From: an uncultured Aquimarina sp.
GTDB lineage: Bacteria > Bacteroidota > Bacteroidia > Flavobacteriales > Flavobacteriaceae
NCBI GenBank assembly: GCA_947498785.1
Contig: CANMLS010000006.1
Location: 62,001 to 126,000 of the forward strand
Reading direction: 5' to 3'
Length of the DNA: 64,000 nt
Positions within the stretch are counted from its first letter, which is position 1. The number at the start of each line of letters is the position of its first letter. The translations under genes and the position numbers were made by a program. Below are positions 27,088 through 35,272 of this stretch, one piece after another. The notes beneath the pieces are model-generated. The model searched no databases. It was not told the DNA's origin and saw only the letters and a program-made list of their open reading frames with translations.

Positions 27088-27903
27088 ATGGATACCACTA
27101 TAAATTATAAGCTCCCATCTAAGAAGCTAAAACATAAGGCAACATTTATGGTTTTGATAGCTTTTGTAAGTGTGGGATTGAGCATATATTTAGATTTTGA
27201 TCCCTCTCTTTTTTTTACAGAAGGACACCATATAATTAATCTTTTGGGAGATATGTTACCTCCTAACCTAGAAATTTTATGGAAAAAAACGAATATTTAC
27301 ACAGCTATTTTAGAAACTATGGGTATGGCTTTTTTAGGCAGTGTATTTGGAGGCATATTGGCTATCATAATTGGTTTCTTAGCAGCTAAGAACACAACAC
27401 CTGCTCCAATAGTTAGAACATTTTCTAAGATTTTGCTGTCGTTTCAAAGGGTGACACCATCTTTAGTCATTATCCTGGTGTTCATGATTGCAGTGGGCAT
27501 TGGTCCTTTTGCAGGTATGCTTACTTTGGTATTTACCACAGTTGGAATGTTCGGCAAACTATTTTCCGATACTATTGAAGAAATAGAACCCGAACCTATA
27601 GAAGCTACTTATGCTACTGGAGCCACCAAATTGCAGGTTATCAAATATTGTATTGTTCCACAGGTATCTCCTTCATTTATTGCTAATTTGTTTTTTTCTT
27701 TCGATATCAATCTTAGAGCAGCCATAGCCTTAGGTATTTTTGGCGGAGGCGGCATTGGTTTCGAACTCCATCTGGCAATGAAAATGCTTAGATACAAAGA
27801 TGCATTAGCACTAATGTTATTCACCATAGTCTTAATCGTATTTTTTGAGAAAATATCTGATTTTCTTCGTAATAGAATTTTAGAGAAACAAAGCCTAAAA
27901 TAA
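27088..27903 (+). CDS. phnE: Phosphonate ABC transporter permease PhnE (second copy)
   Basis: Second permease, 271 residues. Same architecture, with VTPSLVIILVFMIAVGIGPFAG (about 128-149) and the EAA loop EATYATGATKLQVIKYCIVPQVSPS (about 171-195). The C-terminus ends in a short basic helix, as in the first copy. No terminator follows; the next gene on this strand is an MFS transporter 477 bp away. Confidence 0.93.
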   Translation: MDTTINYKLPSKKLKHKATFMVLIAFVSVGLSIYLDFDPSLFFTEGHHIINLLGDMLPPNLEILWKKTNIYTAILETMGMAFLGSVFGGILAIIIGFLAAKNTTPAPIVRTFSKILLSFQRVTPSLVIILVFMIAVGIGPFAGMLTLVFTTVGMFGKLFSDTIEEIEPEPIEATYATGATKLQVIKYCIVPQVSPSFIANLFFSFDINLRAAIALGIFGGGGIGFELHLAMKMLRYKDALALMLFTIVLIVFFEKISDFLRNRILEKQSLK

Positions 27904-28380
27904 ACCTAAGAAAGACGATCAAAAACTCAGAATATTGTTCACTTTAGAATATCCTTAAAAAAGAACTTGGAATTAATTAATACCAAAAATACATAGAGTT
28001 TGGGATTCTAATGAAGAATATGAAGTTAGAAATTCATTAAACAACAGAAACCAAATGATCCTCTTAAAAAAGGAAAATTGATAGAATTAAGAAGAACTGA
28101 TTTATTAGTTTTTTCGGAAACATGATTCATAGAGGGATTTATGGGAATGACAGATTATCTTTTGATATTATTTATTGTGATGATAATCTACAAATATTGA
28201 CGTTCAGAGATGAAAACAATTTGCCAATAGAGTTGGAGTCGACAGAGTTTAATAATGCTGAAATATTCAATTAAACTGCACCTAATACCTAACATGACCT
28301 AAACGGTATTAAAACGACCGTTTATACAAAGCGACAGGCTAAAACAATGTCCTGTCCATAGAAAAAATACATTTTTATTT
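27904..28380 (+). other. Intergenic region with a small orphan reading frame and two inverted repeats
   Basis: A 50-residue frame (28122-28274, MIHRGIYGND...EIFN) is readable but resembles a C-terminal gene fragment rather than a whole gene; not recognised. Close to the MFS gene are two inverted repeats: AAACGGT/ACCGTTT (28301-28307 and 28317-28323) and GACAGG/CCTGTC (28333-28338 and 28351-28356). They could bind a regulator of the MFS gene. Confidence 0.35.
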
Positions 28381-29616
28381 ATGCAGTTATTTTCGGCTTT
28401 ACGTTACAAAAATTACCGTATATATATAGTAGGACAAGCGTTTCTCAATATTAGCAATACCATGGAACATATTATTATGGCTTGGTTGGCTTATACGTTA
28501 ACAAGTTCTATCTTTGTTTTAGGTATTGTAACCTATTCTAGATACTTTGCTGCTTTTTTCGCAGGTATTTTTTCTGGCGTCATTGCCGACCGTTTTAATA
28601 AGCGGACTATTTTGTTGATAAGCCAATTCTTTATGAGCATGCATGCCTTTTTTCTTGCTTATTTGGTATATTCAGAATTGGCAACAATAGGCATTCTTAT
28701 CACTCTACAAATAATAGCAGGATTCGTCATTGGACTTGATCTTCCTTCAAGAAGTTCCTTTGTAAATCAAATGATTACCGATAAAAAATATCTTTCTAAC
28801 GCCATAGCATTCAATTCTACGGTTTTAAACACAGCTTCCATATTGGGACCTGCAATGGCTGGAGCATTAATCCCACTAGCTGGTGAAGCTTTTTGTTTTT
28901 CAATTAGTGGTATTACGAGTATTATGGTCGGTATTTTCTTTTTCTTTATAAAAGTAGAAAACGAAAAAAAGAAAAACTCAAAATTAAATTTTAAATCTGA
29001 ATTTGTAGAAGGTATAAAATATTCATTTGAAACCATATCCATAAAAATTCTATTACTTCTACTACTATGCCTAGTTCTAATTGTGGCTCCATACACTGTT
29101 TTATTACCTACGATTTCTGATGAAATTTTCAACGGAGGTGTTAAAGTTTATGGATATATGATTAGTGCCACTGGCTTAGGCGCCATATTAGGTGGTATAT
29201 ATCTTTCTACTCGACCTACAAAAAAGCTACCATATATTATTTTACTCGGTACCTTTCTTTTCTCTATCGGTCTCTTCATCATAGCACTTTCAAAAACATT
29301 GTTCATAACCATGTTTGCTGTTTCTATTATTGGGTTTGGTCAAGTTATGGCATTCGCAGGCACTAATACCTTATTGCAAGTAATATCTGCCGAAGATAAA
29401 TTAGGCAGAGTGCTTAGTATTGCTATTATGCTTAATATGGCAGCTATTACGTTAGGTGGAATTTTTATAGGAGTCATGGCTGATACCATAGGAGTTTTGC
29501 CGACCATTTTTATAGAATCTATTCTTAGCCTTATTATATCTTTCTTGTATTACAGACAGATCAAACTCTTAAAAAAGAGAGATAAAAAAATACAAGCTAA
29601 TAAGATTATATATTAA
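28381..29616 (+). CDS. MFS transporter (EntS-like, 12 helices)
   Basis: Major facilitator superfamily protein of 411 residues with about 12 hydrophobic helices. Motif A-like GVIADRFNKRTIL follows helix 2 (about residue 61). VIGLDLPSRSSFVNQMI (about 118) is the signature of the EntS/DUF894-like subgroup, usually exporters of siderophores or drugs. It stands between phnE and phnM on the same strand. Substrate unknown; export of a phosphonate product or a methyl/alkyl-phosphonate side product is only a guess. Inverted repeats upstream suggest its own control. Confidence 0.85.
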   Translation: MQLFSALRYKNYRIYIVGQAFLNISNTMEHIIMAWLAYTLTSSIFVLGIVTYSRYFAAFFAGIFSGVIADRFNKRTILLISQFFMSMHAFFLAYLVYSELATIGILITLQIIAGFVIGLDLPSRSSFVNQMITDKKYLSNAIAFNSTVLNTASILGPAMAGALIPLAGEAFCFSISGITSIMVGIFFFFIKVENEKKKNSKLNFKSEFVEGIKYSFETISIKILLLLLLCLVLIVAPYTVLLPTISDEIFNGGVKVYGYMISATGLGAILGGIYLSTRPTKKLPYIILLGTFLFSIGLFIIALSKTLFITMFAVSIIGFGQVMAFAGTNTLLQVISAEDKLGRVLSIAIMLNMAAITLGGIFIGVMADTIGVLPTIFIESILSLIISFLYYRQIKLLKKRDKKIQANKIIY

Positions 29617-29635
29617 TAGTAATTTATAAATCTGC

Positions 29636-29652
29636 TAACTACCTCCTAACAA
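29636..29652 (+). promoter_or_regulatory. Pho-like direct repeat upstream of phnM
   Basis: TAACTA (29636-29641) and TAACAA (29647-29652), 11-bp spacing, 41 bp before the phnM ATG. No clear -7 box lies between, so the promoter itself is unplaced. Confidence 0.45.
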
Positions 29653-29692
29653 AAACAGAAGAATTTTACACATAAATTAAAACATATAATTT

Positions 29693-30841
29693 ATGAGACA
29701 GATTTTATCCAATGCCAAGATTGTTACCCCAGAAAATCACTTTGAAGGCAGCTTGGTTATTGATAAGGGTACAATTGTGGATATTGTCAAGGACAAAACA
29801 TTTAATGAAGGTATTGATTTATCAGGACAATGGCTAGTCCCTGGCTGTATTGATATACACTCAGATTACATAGAAAAAGAAATTAATCCACGAAAAGATA
29901 CTGAATTTCCAATACCAATGGGTTTTCATTTTATGGATCAAAGAGCTGCAGCATGTGGTATCACAACATTGTTTAGTGCTATTGGCTTTATGGAGTACAA
30001 AAACCTACGAACATTTCAAGATGCTATAGATCGAGCTACCGCACTAGAAAATCTTGCCAAAAACGCCCTTGTAAGACATTATATCCATGCCCGTCTGGAT
30101 CCCAATTCTGAGAAAGTATTGGAGTATCTAGATCAAATGAAAACGTTAGATTTATTAAAGCTAGTTGTTGTAAATGATAATATTCCTGGGCAACGCCAAT
30201 ACTCCTTGGAACAATATATAAAATTACAATCCCAACACTATGGCATAACAAAAGAGGCATGTGAAAAACAAGTTTTGGCAGATATTGCAGAGCGTAGTAA
30301 AATAAATAAACGCCCTGAAATAATGGAGGCCTTTAAAGGTTCTATTCCTTTAGGAAGCCACGACGACACGAAAGTTGAGCACATCCACGAGGCTAAGCAA
30401 TTTGGAGCAACATTAAGTGAAATGCCTACAACCATTGAAGCAGCTAGAGAGGCCAAGAAAAATAACATGTGGGTATGCATGGGAGCTCCAAATTATTATA
30501 GAGGTGGTTCGCACTGTGGTAATTTATCTTGTAAAGATGCCATGAAAGAAAATCTGGTAGACATCATTTGTAGTGATTACCACTTCCCTACTATGTTAAG
30601 CACTGTCATTAAAATGATTAAAGATGGTTATACCCCAAGTAAAGCTGTAAACCTTGTATCGCTAAACCCTGCTAGATTTTTAGGAATGGATGATACTATT
30701 GGTTCTTTAGAAATTGGGAAAAAAGCAGATATTGTAGCTTTTGATGACAAACAAGGATTTGCCAAGATTTCTAATGTATGGGTAAATGGCACACTAAAAT
30801 TATACAATGAACAGAAAATTGAACAAAAAATAATGGCGTAA
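29693..30841 (+). CDS. phnM: PhnM, alpha-D-ribose 1-methylphosphonate 5-triphosphate diphosphatase
   Basis: Amidohydrolase-fold enzyme that removes pyrophosphate from the ribose 1-phosphonate 5-triphosphate made by PhnIGH. The 382-residue protein keeps the metal-site motifs: PGCIDIHSDYIEKE (about residue 50), SHDDTKVEHI (about 222) and ICSDYHFPTML (about 297). PNYYRGGSHCGNLS (about 266) is also typical of PhnM. Length is normal. It is separated from the phnGHIJKL operon by about 6.4 kb and lies on the opposite strand. Confidence 0.94.
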   Translation: MRQILSNAKIVTPENHFEGSLVIDKGTIVDIVKDKTFNEGIDLSGQWLVPGCIDIHSDYIEKEINPRKDTEFPIPMGFHFMDQRAAACGITTLFSAIGFMEYKNLRTFQDAIDRATALENLAKNALVRHYIHARLDPNSEKVLEYLDQMKTLDLLKLVVVNDNIPGQRQYSLEQYIKLQSQHYGITKEACEKQVLADIAERSKINKRPEIMEAFKGSIPLGSHDDTKVEHIHEAKQFGATLSEMPTTIEAAREAKKNNMWVCMGAPNYYRGGSHCGNLSCKDAMKENLVDIICSDYHFPTMLSTVIKMIKDGYTPSKAVNLVSLNPARFLGMDDTIGSLEIGKKADIVAFDDKQGFAKISNVWVNGTLKLYNEQKIEQKIMA

Positions 30842-30934
30842 CAGCTAGTATACAGAAAAATTTGCCTTGGTTGGTAAAAAGTTCCTTATGAAGACTTATT
30901 GAATAAGTTAATTAGGGAATTTTTGTGTTTTGTT

Positions 30935-31513
30935 TTATGGTGTCAAAATATGGCCAGCTTCCGGCTTATTTTGAATCAGGTTCAAAAATAAATTACCTGA
31001 AATTTCAATTGGCATGTCGTTATTTATGCGGATTAGGTTAGGCGCTTCAAAATGTTTAAACTGTTCAGACCGTTCAATTCTTTTGGCTATTTCATACTGG
31101 TTTTCGCGTCCGCGATTGTTTAAACGCTCACGTAGTATTTCTGAACTTACTTCTATCAATACAGTATACATTTTGGGATAGTTACTAAATGCTTGCGAAT
31201 GATAACCTCTTGATCCGTTTATCACGACACTCATACCTTCTTTTAACCAATTGTCAATATTTTTACTAATACCATAAAAGTTACCATGACTCTTCCACCA
31301 CATAGCAAATTCATTTGCATGACATTTATGTTGGAATTCTGGAATAGAAATTTCGATATGGTTTTCTCCGCCCTTTTTAATAGAACGAGTAATGTAACGG
31401 CGAACAAATACTGCTTCATCATCCGACAAATGCTTTTGTGCATATTCTATGAGGGTATCTTTACCTGCTCCAGAAGCTCCTACTACGTAGAATAGTTTTC
31501 CTTTATTGTTCAT
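30935..31513 (-). CDS. phnN: Ribose 1,5-bisphosphate phosphokinase PhnN
   Basis: Kinase that turns ribose 1,5-bisphosphate into PRPP, the last step of the C-P lyase pathway. The 192-residue protein has a guanylate-kinase-like fold: P-loop GASGAGKDTLIE (about residue 13), RRYITRSIKKGGENH, WWKSHGNFYGISKNI (about 67) and VINGSRGYHSQA (about 97). It starts 21 bp after the upstream PdxK-like gene on the same strand, so the two form an operon. It converges with phnM; no strong terminator is seen in the 93-bp gap. Confidence 0.9.
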   Translation of the reverse strand: MNNKGKLFYVVGASGAGKDTLIEYAQKHLSDDEAVFVRRYITRSIKKGGENHIEISIPEFQHKCHANEFAMWWKSHGNFYGISKNIDNWLKEGMSVVINGSRGYHSQAFSNYPKMYTVLIEVSSEILRERLNNRGRENQYEIAKRIERSEQFKHFEAPNLIRINNDMPIEISGNLFLNLIQNKPEAGHILTP

Positions 31514-31534
31514 TAAAAATTGTTTATTAATTGA

Positions 31535-32302
31535 TTACAAATAGCGTTTCAAGTTTAATTTCTCTACTTTACCCATAATCATCCATTCAGATATAATCTC
31601 ACCAGATTGGTTAACAGCTTCCAAGGGTGATGTATTTTTTAAAAAATGTAGGTATAAAAACAAGGCTGCAAATAAATCTCCAGTTCCTGATTGTTCGCCA
31701 TTTTGGTATGTATGCTCTGTAATGAAGAGTTCGCCATTTAGCAGCAAATAGTTAGAAACAATATCTCCCTCTACAATACCAGTTACAATAATATTGATAC
31801 GATTCCATCGTTCTGCCATGACATACATTGCTTTTTCAATTCCTTTTGAAAACGGAATTCCTGTAAGCTGTTCTAACTCTGTTAAATTAGGTATGGTCCA
31901 ATCTGCAAACTCGAGCAAATTTGGCATTTGATCAATAATATCTTGAGAAACATAAATTTTCCCATGATCTCCACATACTGGATCAATTAGTACCGAAATA
32001 ATACTTTCTTTATAAACTTTAAGTGCTCTGGTAATAATTGGTATCTGATCTGCACAATCCAAATAGCCAACATAAACAATTAATCTATAGTTTTCTTGAA
32101 CTGCCATTTTAAATGAACCAAACAAAATAGACTCAAAATCAACTTTATAGCGTTGCACATCTTGCATATTACCTAAGCCATTAAGTATCAAAGTAGGCAC
32201 TGGTATAATTTCTGATCCCAATATTGGAATCATATTTTTTAATCCTACATCTCCAATAGTTGGAAAACTTGAAATTGCCAATATTTTTGAAGTATGATTC
32301 AT
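31535..32302 (-). CDS. PfkB-superfamily kinase resembling pyridoxal kinase (PdxK/PdxY)
   Basis: Small-molecule kinase of the ribokinase superfamily, 255 residues. Seen: SSFPTIGDVGLKN near the N-terminus, DPVCGDHGKIYV (about residue 120; PdxK usually has DPVMGD), PNLTELEQLTG (about 144) and the anion-hole/catalytic motif NGEQSGTGDLFAAL (about 207) with the catalytic Asp. All of these fit pyridoxal or HMP kinases. It is co-transcribed with phnN. Its role in a phosphonate locus is unclear; a sugar or cofactor linked to the pathway could be the substrate. True specificity cannot be told from sequence alone. Confidence 0.8.
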   Translation of the reverse strand: MNHTSKILAISSFPTIGDVGLKNMIPILGSEIIPVPTLILNGLGNMQDVQRYKVDFESILFGSFKMAVQENYRLIVYVGYLDCADQIPIITRALKVYKESIISVLIDPVCGDHGKIYVSQDIIDQMPNLLEFADWTIPNLTELEQLTGIPFSKGIEKAMYVMAERWNRINIIVTGIVEGDIVSNYLLLNGELFITEHTYQNGEQSGTGDLFAALFLYLHFLKNTSPLEAVNQSGEIISEWMIMGKVEKLNLKRYL

Positions 32303-32693
32303 TTAAATTAAAAGCTCTTTTATCTATTGCTTCCTTTTCTCCTTTCTTAAAACAATTGCTTACCCTATTCAAAAATCAAGCTATCAGCACATTGCATTTT
32401 TAAACCTAGAATAGTTCATAAAAGTTATACAAACTTAGAATTTCAAAATAGGTTTCCTGTTAGTGTAAAATTAGAATACGATTAAAATAAATTAAGTCTG
32501 ACATAGCTGAAACATGAACCAAATGAAACCATAGAAGTTATACATTTTTAGAAATAAGAATTTTAGTACTAACACTTTAATCATAGAGGTTACAAAAGGT
32601 TTGCACATTCTTAATAATATTTTAAAACACACCAAATAGAACACTAACCATTCGGGTCTAGCTTGCGACGCAAAACACCAAATAATTAAAAAA
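32303..32693. other. Intergenic region between the kinase and the TonB-dependent receptor
   Basis: 391 bp, very AT-rich, containing divergent promoters by position. No exact TAnnTTTG box was found for either gene; TACATTTT (starting near 32538) is a near match on the plus strand. A single TAACAC is present, but no second copy at 11-bp spacing. No gene seen. Confidence 0.4.
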
Positions 32694-35243
32694 ATGAAAA
32701 AATTAGTATTGACCTTAATTGTAGGTTTAACAGCCATACAAATAATGACAGCTCAAAGCGGAGTTATTTCTGGTAAGGTTGCCGACGCCACTGGCTCTTT
32801 GCAAGGCGTAAATATAATTATTAAAGGTACAACAAAAGGGGCTATGACTGACTATGACGGCAATTATACTCTTAGAGATATTCCTGTTGGCGCCTACACC
32901 ATTACTGCCAGCTTTATTGGATTTAAATCGGTTACAAAAAATATTGATATAAATACTGGAGAAAACAGGTTAAATTTCACATTGATTGAAGACACTCAAA
33001 TGCTTGAAAGCATTGTTGTTACAACTCAAAAAACTGAAGAAAAAGTTCATGAAGTACCTGTGGCTATAAGTGTATTGAGTTCTCAAAGAATTACTTCACT
33101 GGAAACAACAGATATGGCAGAGATTTCTGATTACATCCCTGGACTTAACATTCAGGTGCAAAGTAACCAACGTCCAAGCATCGCTATACGTGGTATTACT
33201 GGAGGTGGTGGTCCTGGTACGCAACCAAGGGTTTCCATTTTTAACAACTATTCTCCTATAGGTAGCTATAGTGCTACTGTTTTAGAGCCTTACGATCTAG
33301 AGCGTATCGAGGTAGTAAAAGGTCCTCAAGGAACTCTTTTTGGTCGAGGCGCCCAAATCGGAGCACTTCATTATATTCCTCAAGCTCCAAAAAACTTTTC
33401 AGAAAGCCAAATAACTATAGGTGGTGGTGATTATAATTTCAGGCACCTTACTGCGATGGTCAACATTCCCTTGGCAGAGAATAAACTATTAATGCGAATA
33501 GCGGGTACACATGATTATAGAGATGGGTTTATTAAAAATACTTTTGGAGGTACTTTAAATGGGAAAAATACCAGCGCCGGGCGTTTTTCATTGCGATACA
33601 TGCCTGATTCAATGACCAAATTAGATTTGGTTTTAGACTACCAAAAAGATGATGCTCCAGGAGCAGCTTTTTTAAGTAAATCTCTTCCAAACACTAATGG
33701 AGAAATAGATATTTATTCTGGAGTGGCTTCTTTTGAAAGAGGTGAAGGTTTATACACTCGTAAAGAGAACATTAGTGCCTCCTTAATTTGGAAACAAACT
33801 CTTAACGATAATCTAGCCTTAACTTCTATTTCATCAACTTTAAAACACCTTTCTGGCGAATGGTATGATGGGGATGGTACTGCTGCTCAAGCTCTTGATA
33901 TATTTGATGACAATGATAATTTACAATTTTATCAAGAATTACGTTTAAACTACAAGCCTTCTGATAAATTTAATACTTTTTTTGGAGCTAGTTATTTCAC
34001 AGAAGATCAAGACTTTTTTTTAGACTTTGCTACGGATGAAAGATCATCATATTGGTTAATTACTAATCCAAATAATCTAGTAGATGAAAATGGACAACCT
34101 ATACTAATAGATGCAGTGCCTGCAGACGTAGGTGATGATCTTGCTCATCTGATTGGCACACCTTTTCCTGAGAGACATATAGAAAGATTAGCTAGAATTG
34201 CTACTAATGCAGCTTTAGATTTGTTTGTGGATGCTACCTTTAACCCTACCGAAAAACTAAGTTTAACAGGAGGACTACGCTATACTAATGATTATATTTC
34301 TTTTGGACAAACAACCAGTTTAATACAACAACCTTCTACTTTAGGTCTAATTAGAGGTAACTCACCAAATTTCTTTTGGAGAGAAGCACACTTTCCAAAA
34401 GAAAAAGAGCATTTTTCGGCATTAACTGGTAGGTTCATTGCAAAGTATACATTTAGCGAACGTTTCAACTCTTACCTTAGTTATTCTAGAGGAAGACGCC
34501 CTAATGTATTACAATTTGAAGGAGATGGATCTTTAAACATATTAGAAGATGAAACTATTGACAGTTACGATCTGGGTTTCAAATCGGCAATAAGCAATAA
34601 AATGAATATGGGAGCAGCTCTATTCTACCACAATTATAATAACTTCCAAACCTTTGTAACTACTAACATTACTGGAGGTGTGGCAAACTTCACAAGCATT
34701 GACGCTGGTAAAGCCACGGCTTATGGGGTTGAATTAGATTTTAACTATGCCCTAAAAAAGGGATTGATATTCTTTGGCAACTATGCTTACATTCATGCCC
34801 GTTTTAATGATAGCGATTCTGATGGATCCGCACAAAGATACGCAGGTAATCGATTTAGATTAACTCCTGACCATAGTTTTAGTTTAGGACTCGATATGAA
34901 TTTACCAATAAGTAAAAATATAAACTTATTTGCCTTACCTAGTTACACATACAAATCAAAAATATTCTTCAGTGATGCCAATTCTGTAGATGAGAATGAT
35001 CCAGACAACCCAGATAATCCAAAAAATGAATTTCAAGAAGGTTATGGCGTTTTTAATATCAACTTAGGCTTTGAATTCCCTAGTAAAGGATTAAGACTAG
35101 CCTTCTTTGCAAAAAACCTATTCGATACAGAGTATTTTATCGATGCTGGAAATACTGGAGGATCTTTTGGTATACCTACTTATGTACCAGGCACACCACA
35201 ATTTATTGGAGCAAAAATGAGTTGGTCATTTAGTCAGAAATAA
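32694..35243 (+). CDS. TonB-dependent receptor with N-terminal carboxypeptidase-regulatory-like domain
   Basis: Outer-membrane active transporter of 849 residues. Signal peptide (1-20, ending TAQS), CarboxypepD-reg-like beta-sandwich (about 22-100, GVNIIIKGTTKGAMTDYDGNY), plug domain (about 115-220, PSIAIRGI and DLERIEVVKGPQGTLFGRGA), then the beta-barrel ending in a short aromatic C-terminus (MSWSFSQK). There is no SusD partner next to it, so it is not a typical polysaccharide locus. The next gene is a secreted phosphoesterase 30 bp downstream, forming an operon. Probable substrate: a phosphonate, a phosphonate ester or a phosphodiester (inference from position). Confidence 0.9.
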   Translation: MKKLVLTLIVGLTAIQIMTAQSGVISGKVADATGSLQGVNIIIKGTTKGAMTDYDGNYTLRDIPVGAYTITASFIGFKSVTKNIDINTGENRLNFTLIEDTQMLESIVVTTQKTEEKVHEVPVAISVLSSQRITSLETTDMAEISDYIPGLNIQVQSNQRPSIAIRGITGGGGPGTQPRVSIFNNYSPIGSYSATVLEPYDLERIEVVKGPQGTLFGRGAQIGALHYIPQAPKNFSESQITIGGGDYNFRHLTAMVNIPLAENKLLMRIAGTHDYRDGFIKNTFGGTLNGKNTSAGRFSLRYMPDSMTKLDLVLDYQKDDAPGAAFLSKSLPNTNGEIDIYSGVASFERGEGLYTRKENISASLIWKQTLNDNLALTSISSTLKHLSGEWYDGDGTAAQALDIFDDNDNLQFYQELRLNYKPSDKFNTFFGASYFTEDQDFFLDFATDERSSYWLITNPNNLVDENGQPILIDAVPADVGDDLAHLIGTPFPERHIERLARIATNAALDLFVDATFNPTEKLSLTGGLRYTNDYISFGQTTSLIQQPSTLGLIRGNSPNFFWREAHFPKEKEHFSALTGRFIAKYTFSERFNSYLSYSRGRRPNVLQFEGDGSLNILEDETIDSYDLGFKSAISNKMNMGAALFYHNYNNFQTFVTTNITGGVANFTSIDAGKATAYGVELDFNYALKKGLIFFGNYAYIHARFNDSDSDGSAQRYAGNRFRLTPDHSFSLGLDMNLPISKNINLFALPSYTYKSKIFFSDANSVDENDPDNPDNPKNEFQEGYGVFNINLGFEFPSKGLRLAFFAKNLFDTEYFIDAGNTGGSFGIPTYVPGTPQFIGAKMSWSFSQK

Positions 35244-35272
35244 CTAAAATACTATTGAAAAAACAAAATTAT

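Noticed and set aside
28122..28274. 50-residue open frame as an independent gene
   Set aside because: No promoter or recognisable domain; it reads like the end of a longer lost protein, so it is noted only within the intergenic entry.
32694..35243. Polysaccharide utilisation locus around the TonB-dependent receptor
   Set aside because: No SusD-like gene, glycoside hydrolase or sugar regulator is next to it; the partner is a phosphoesterase.
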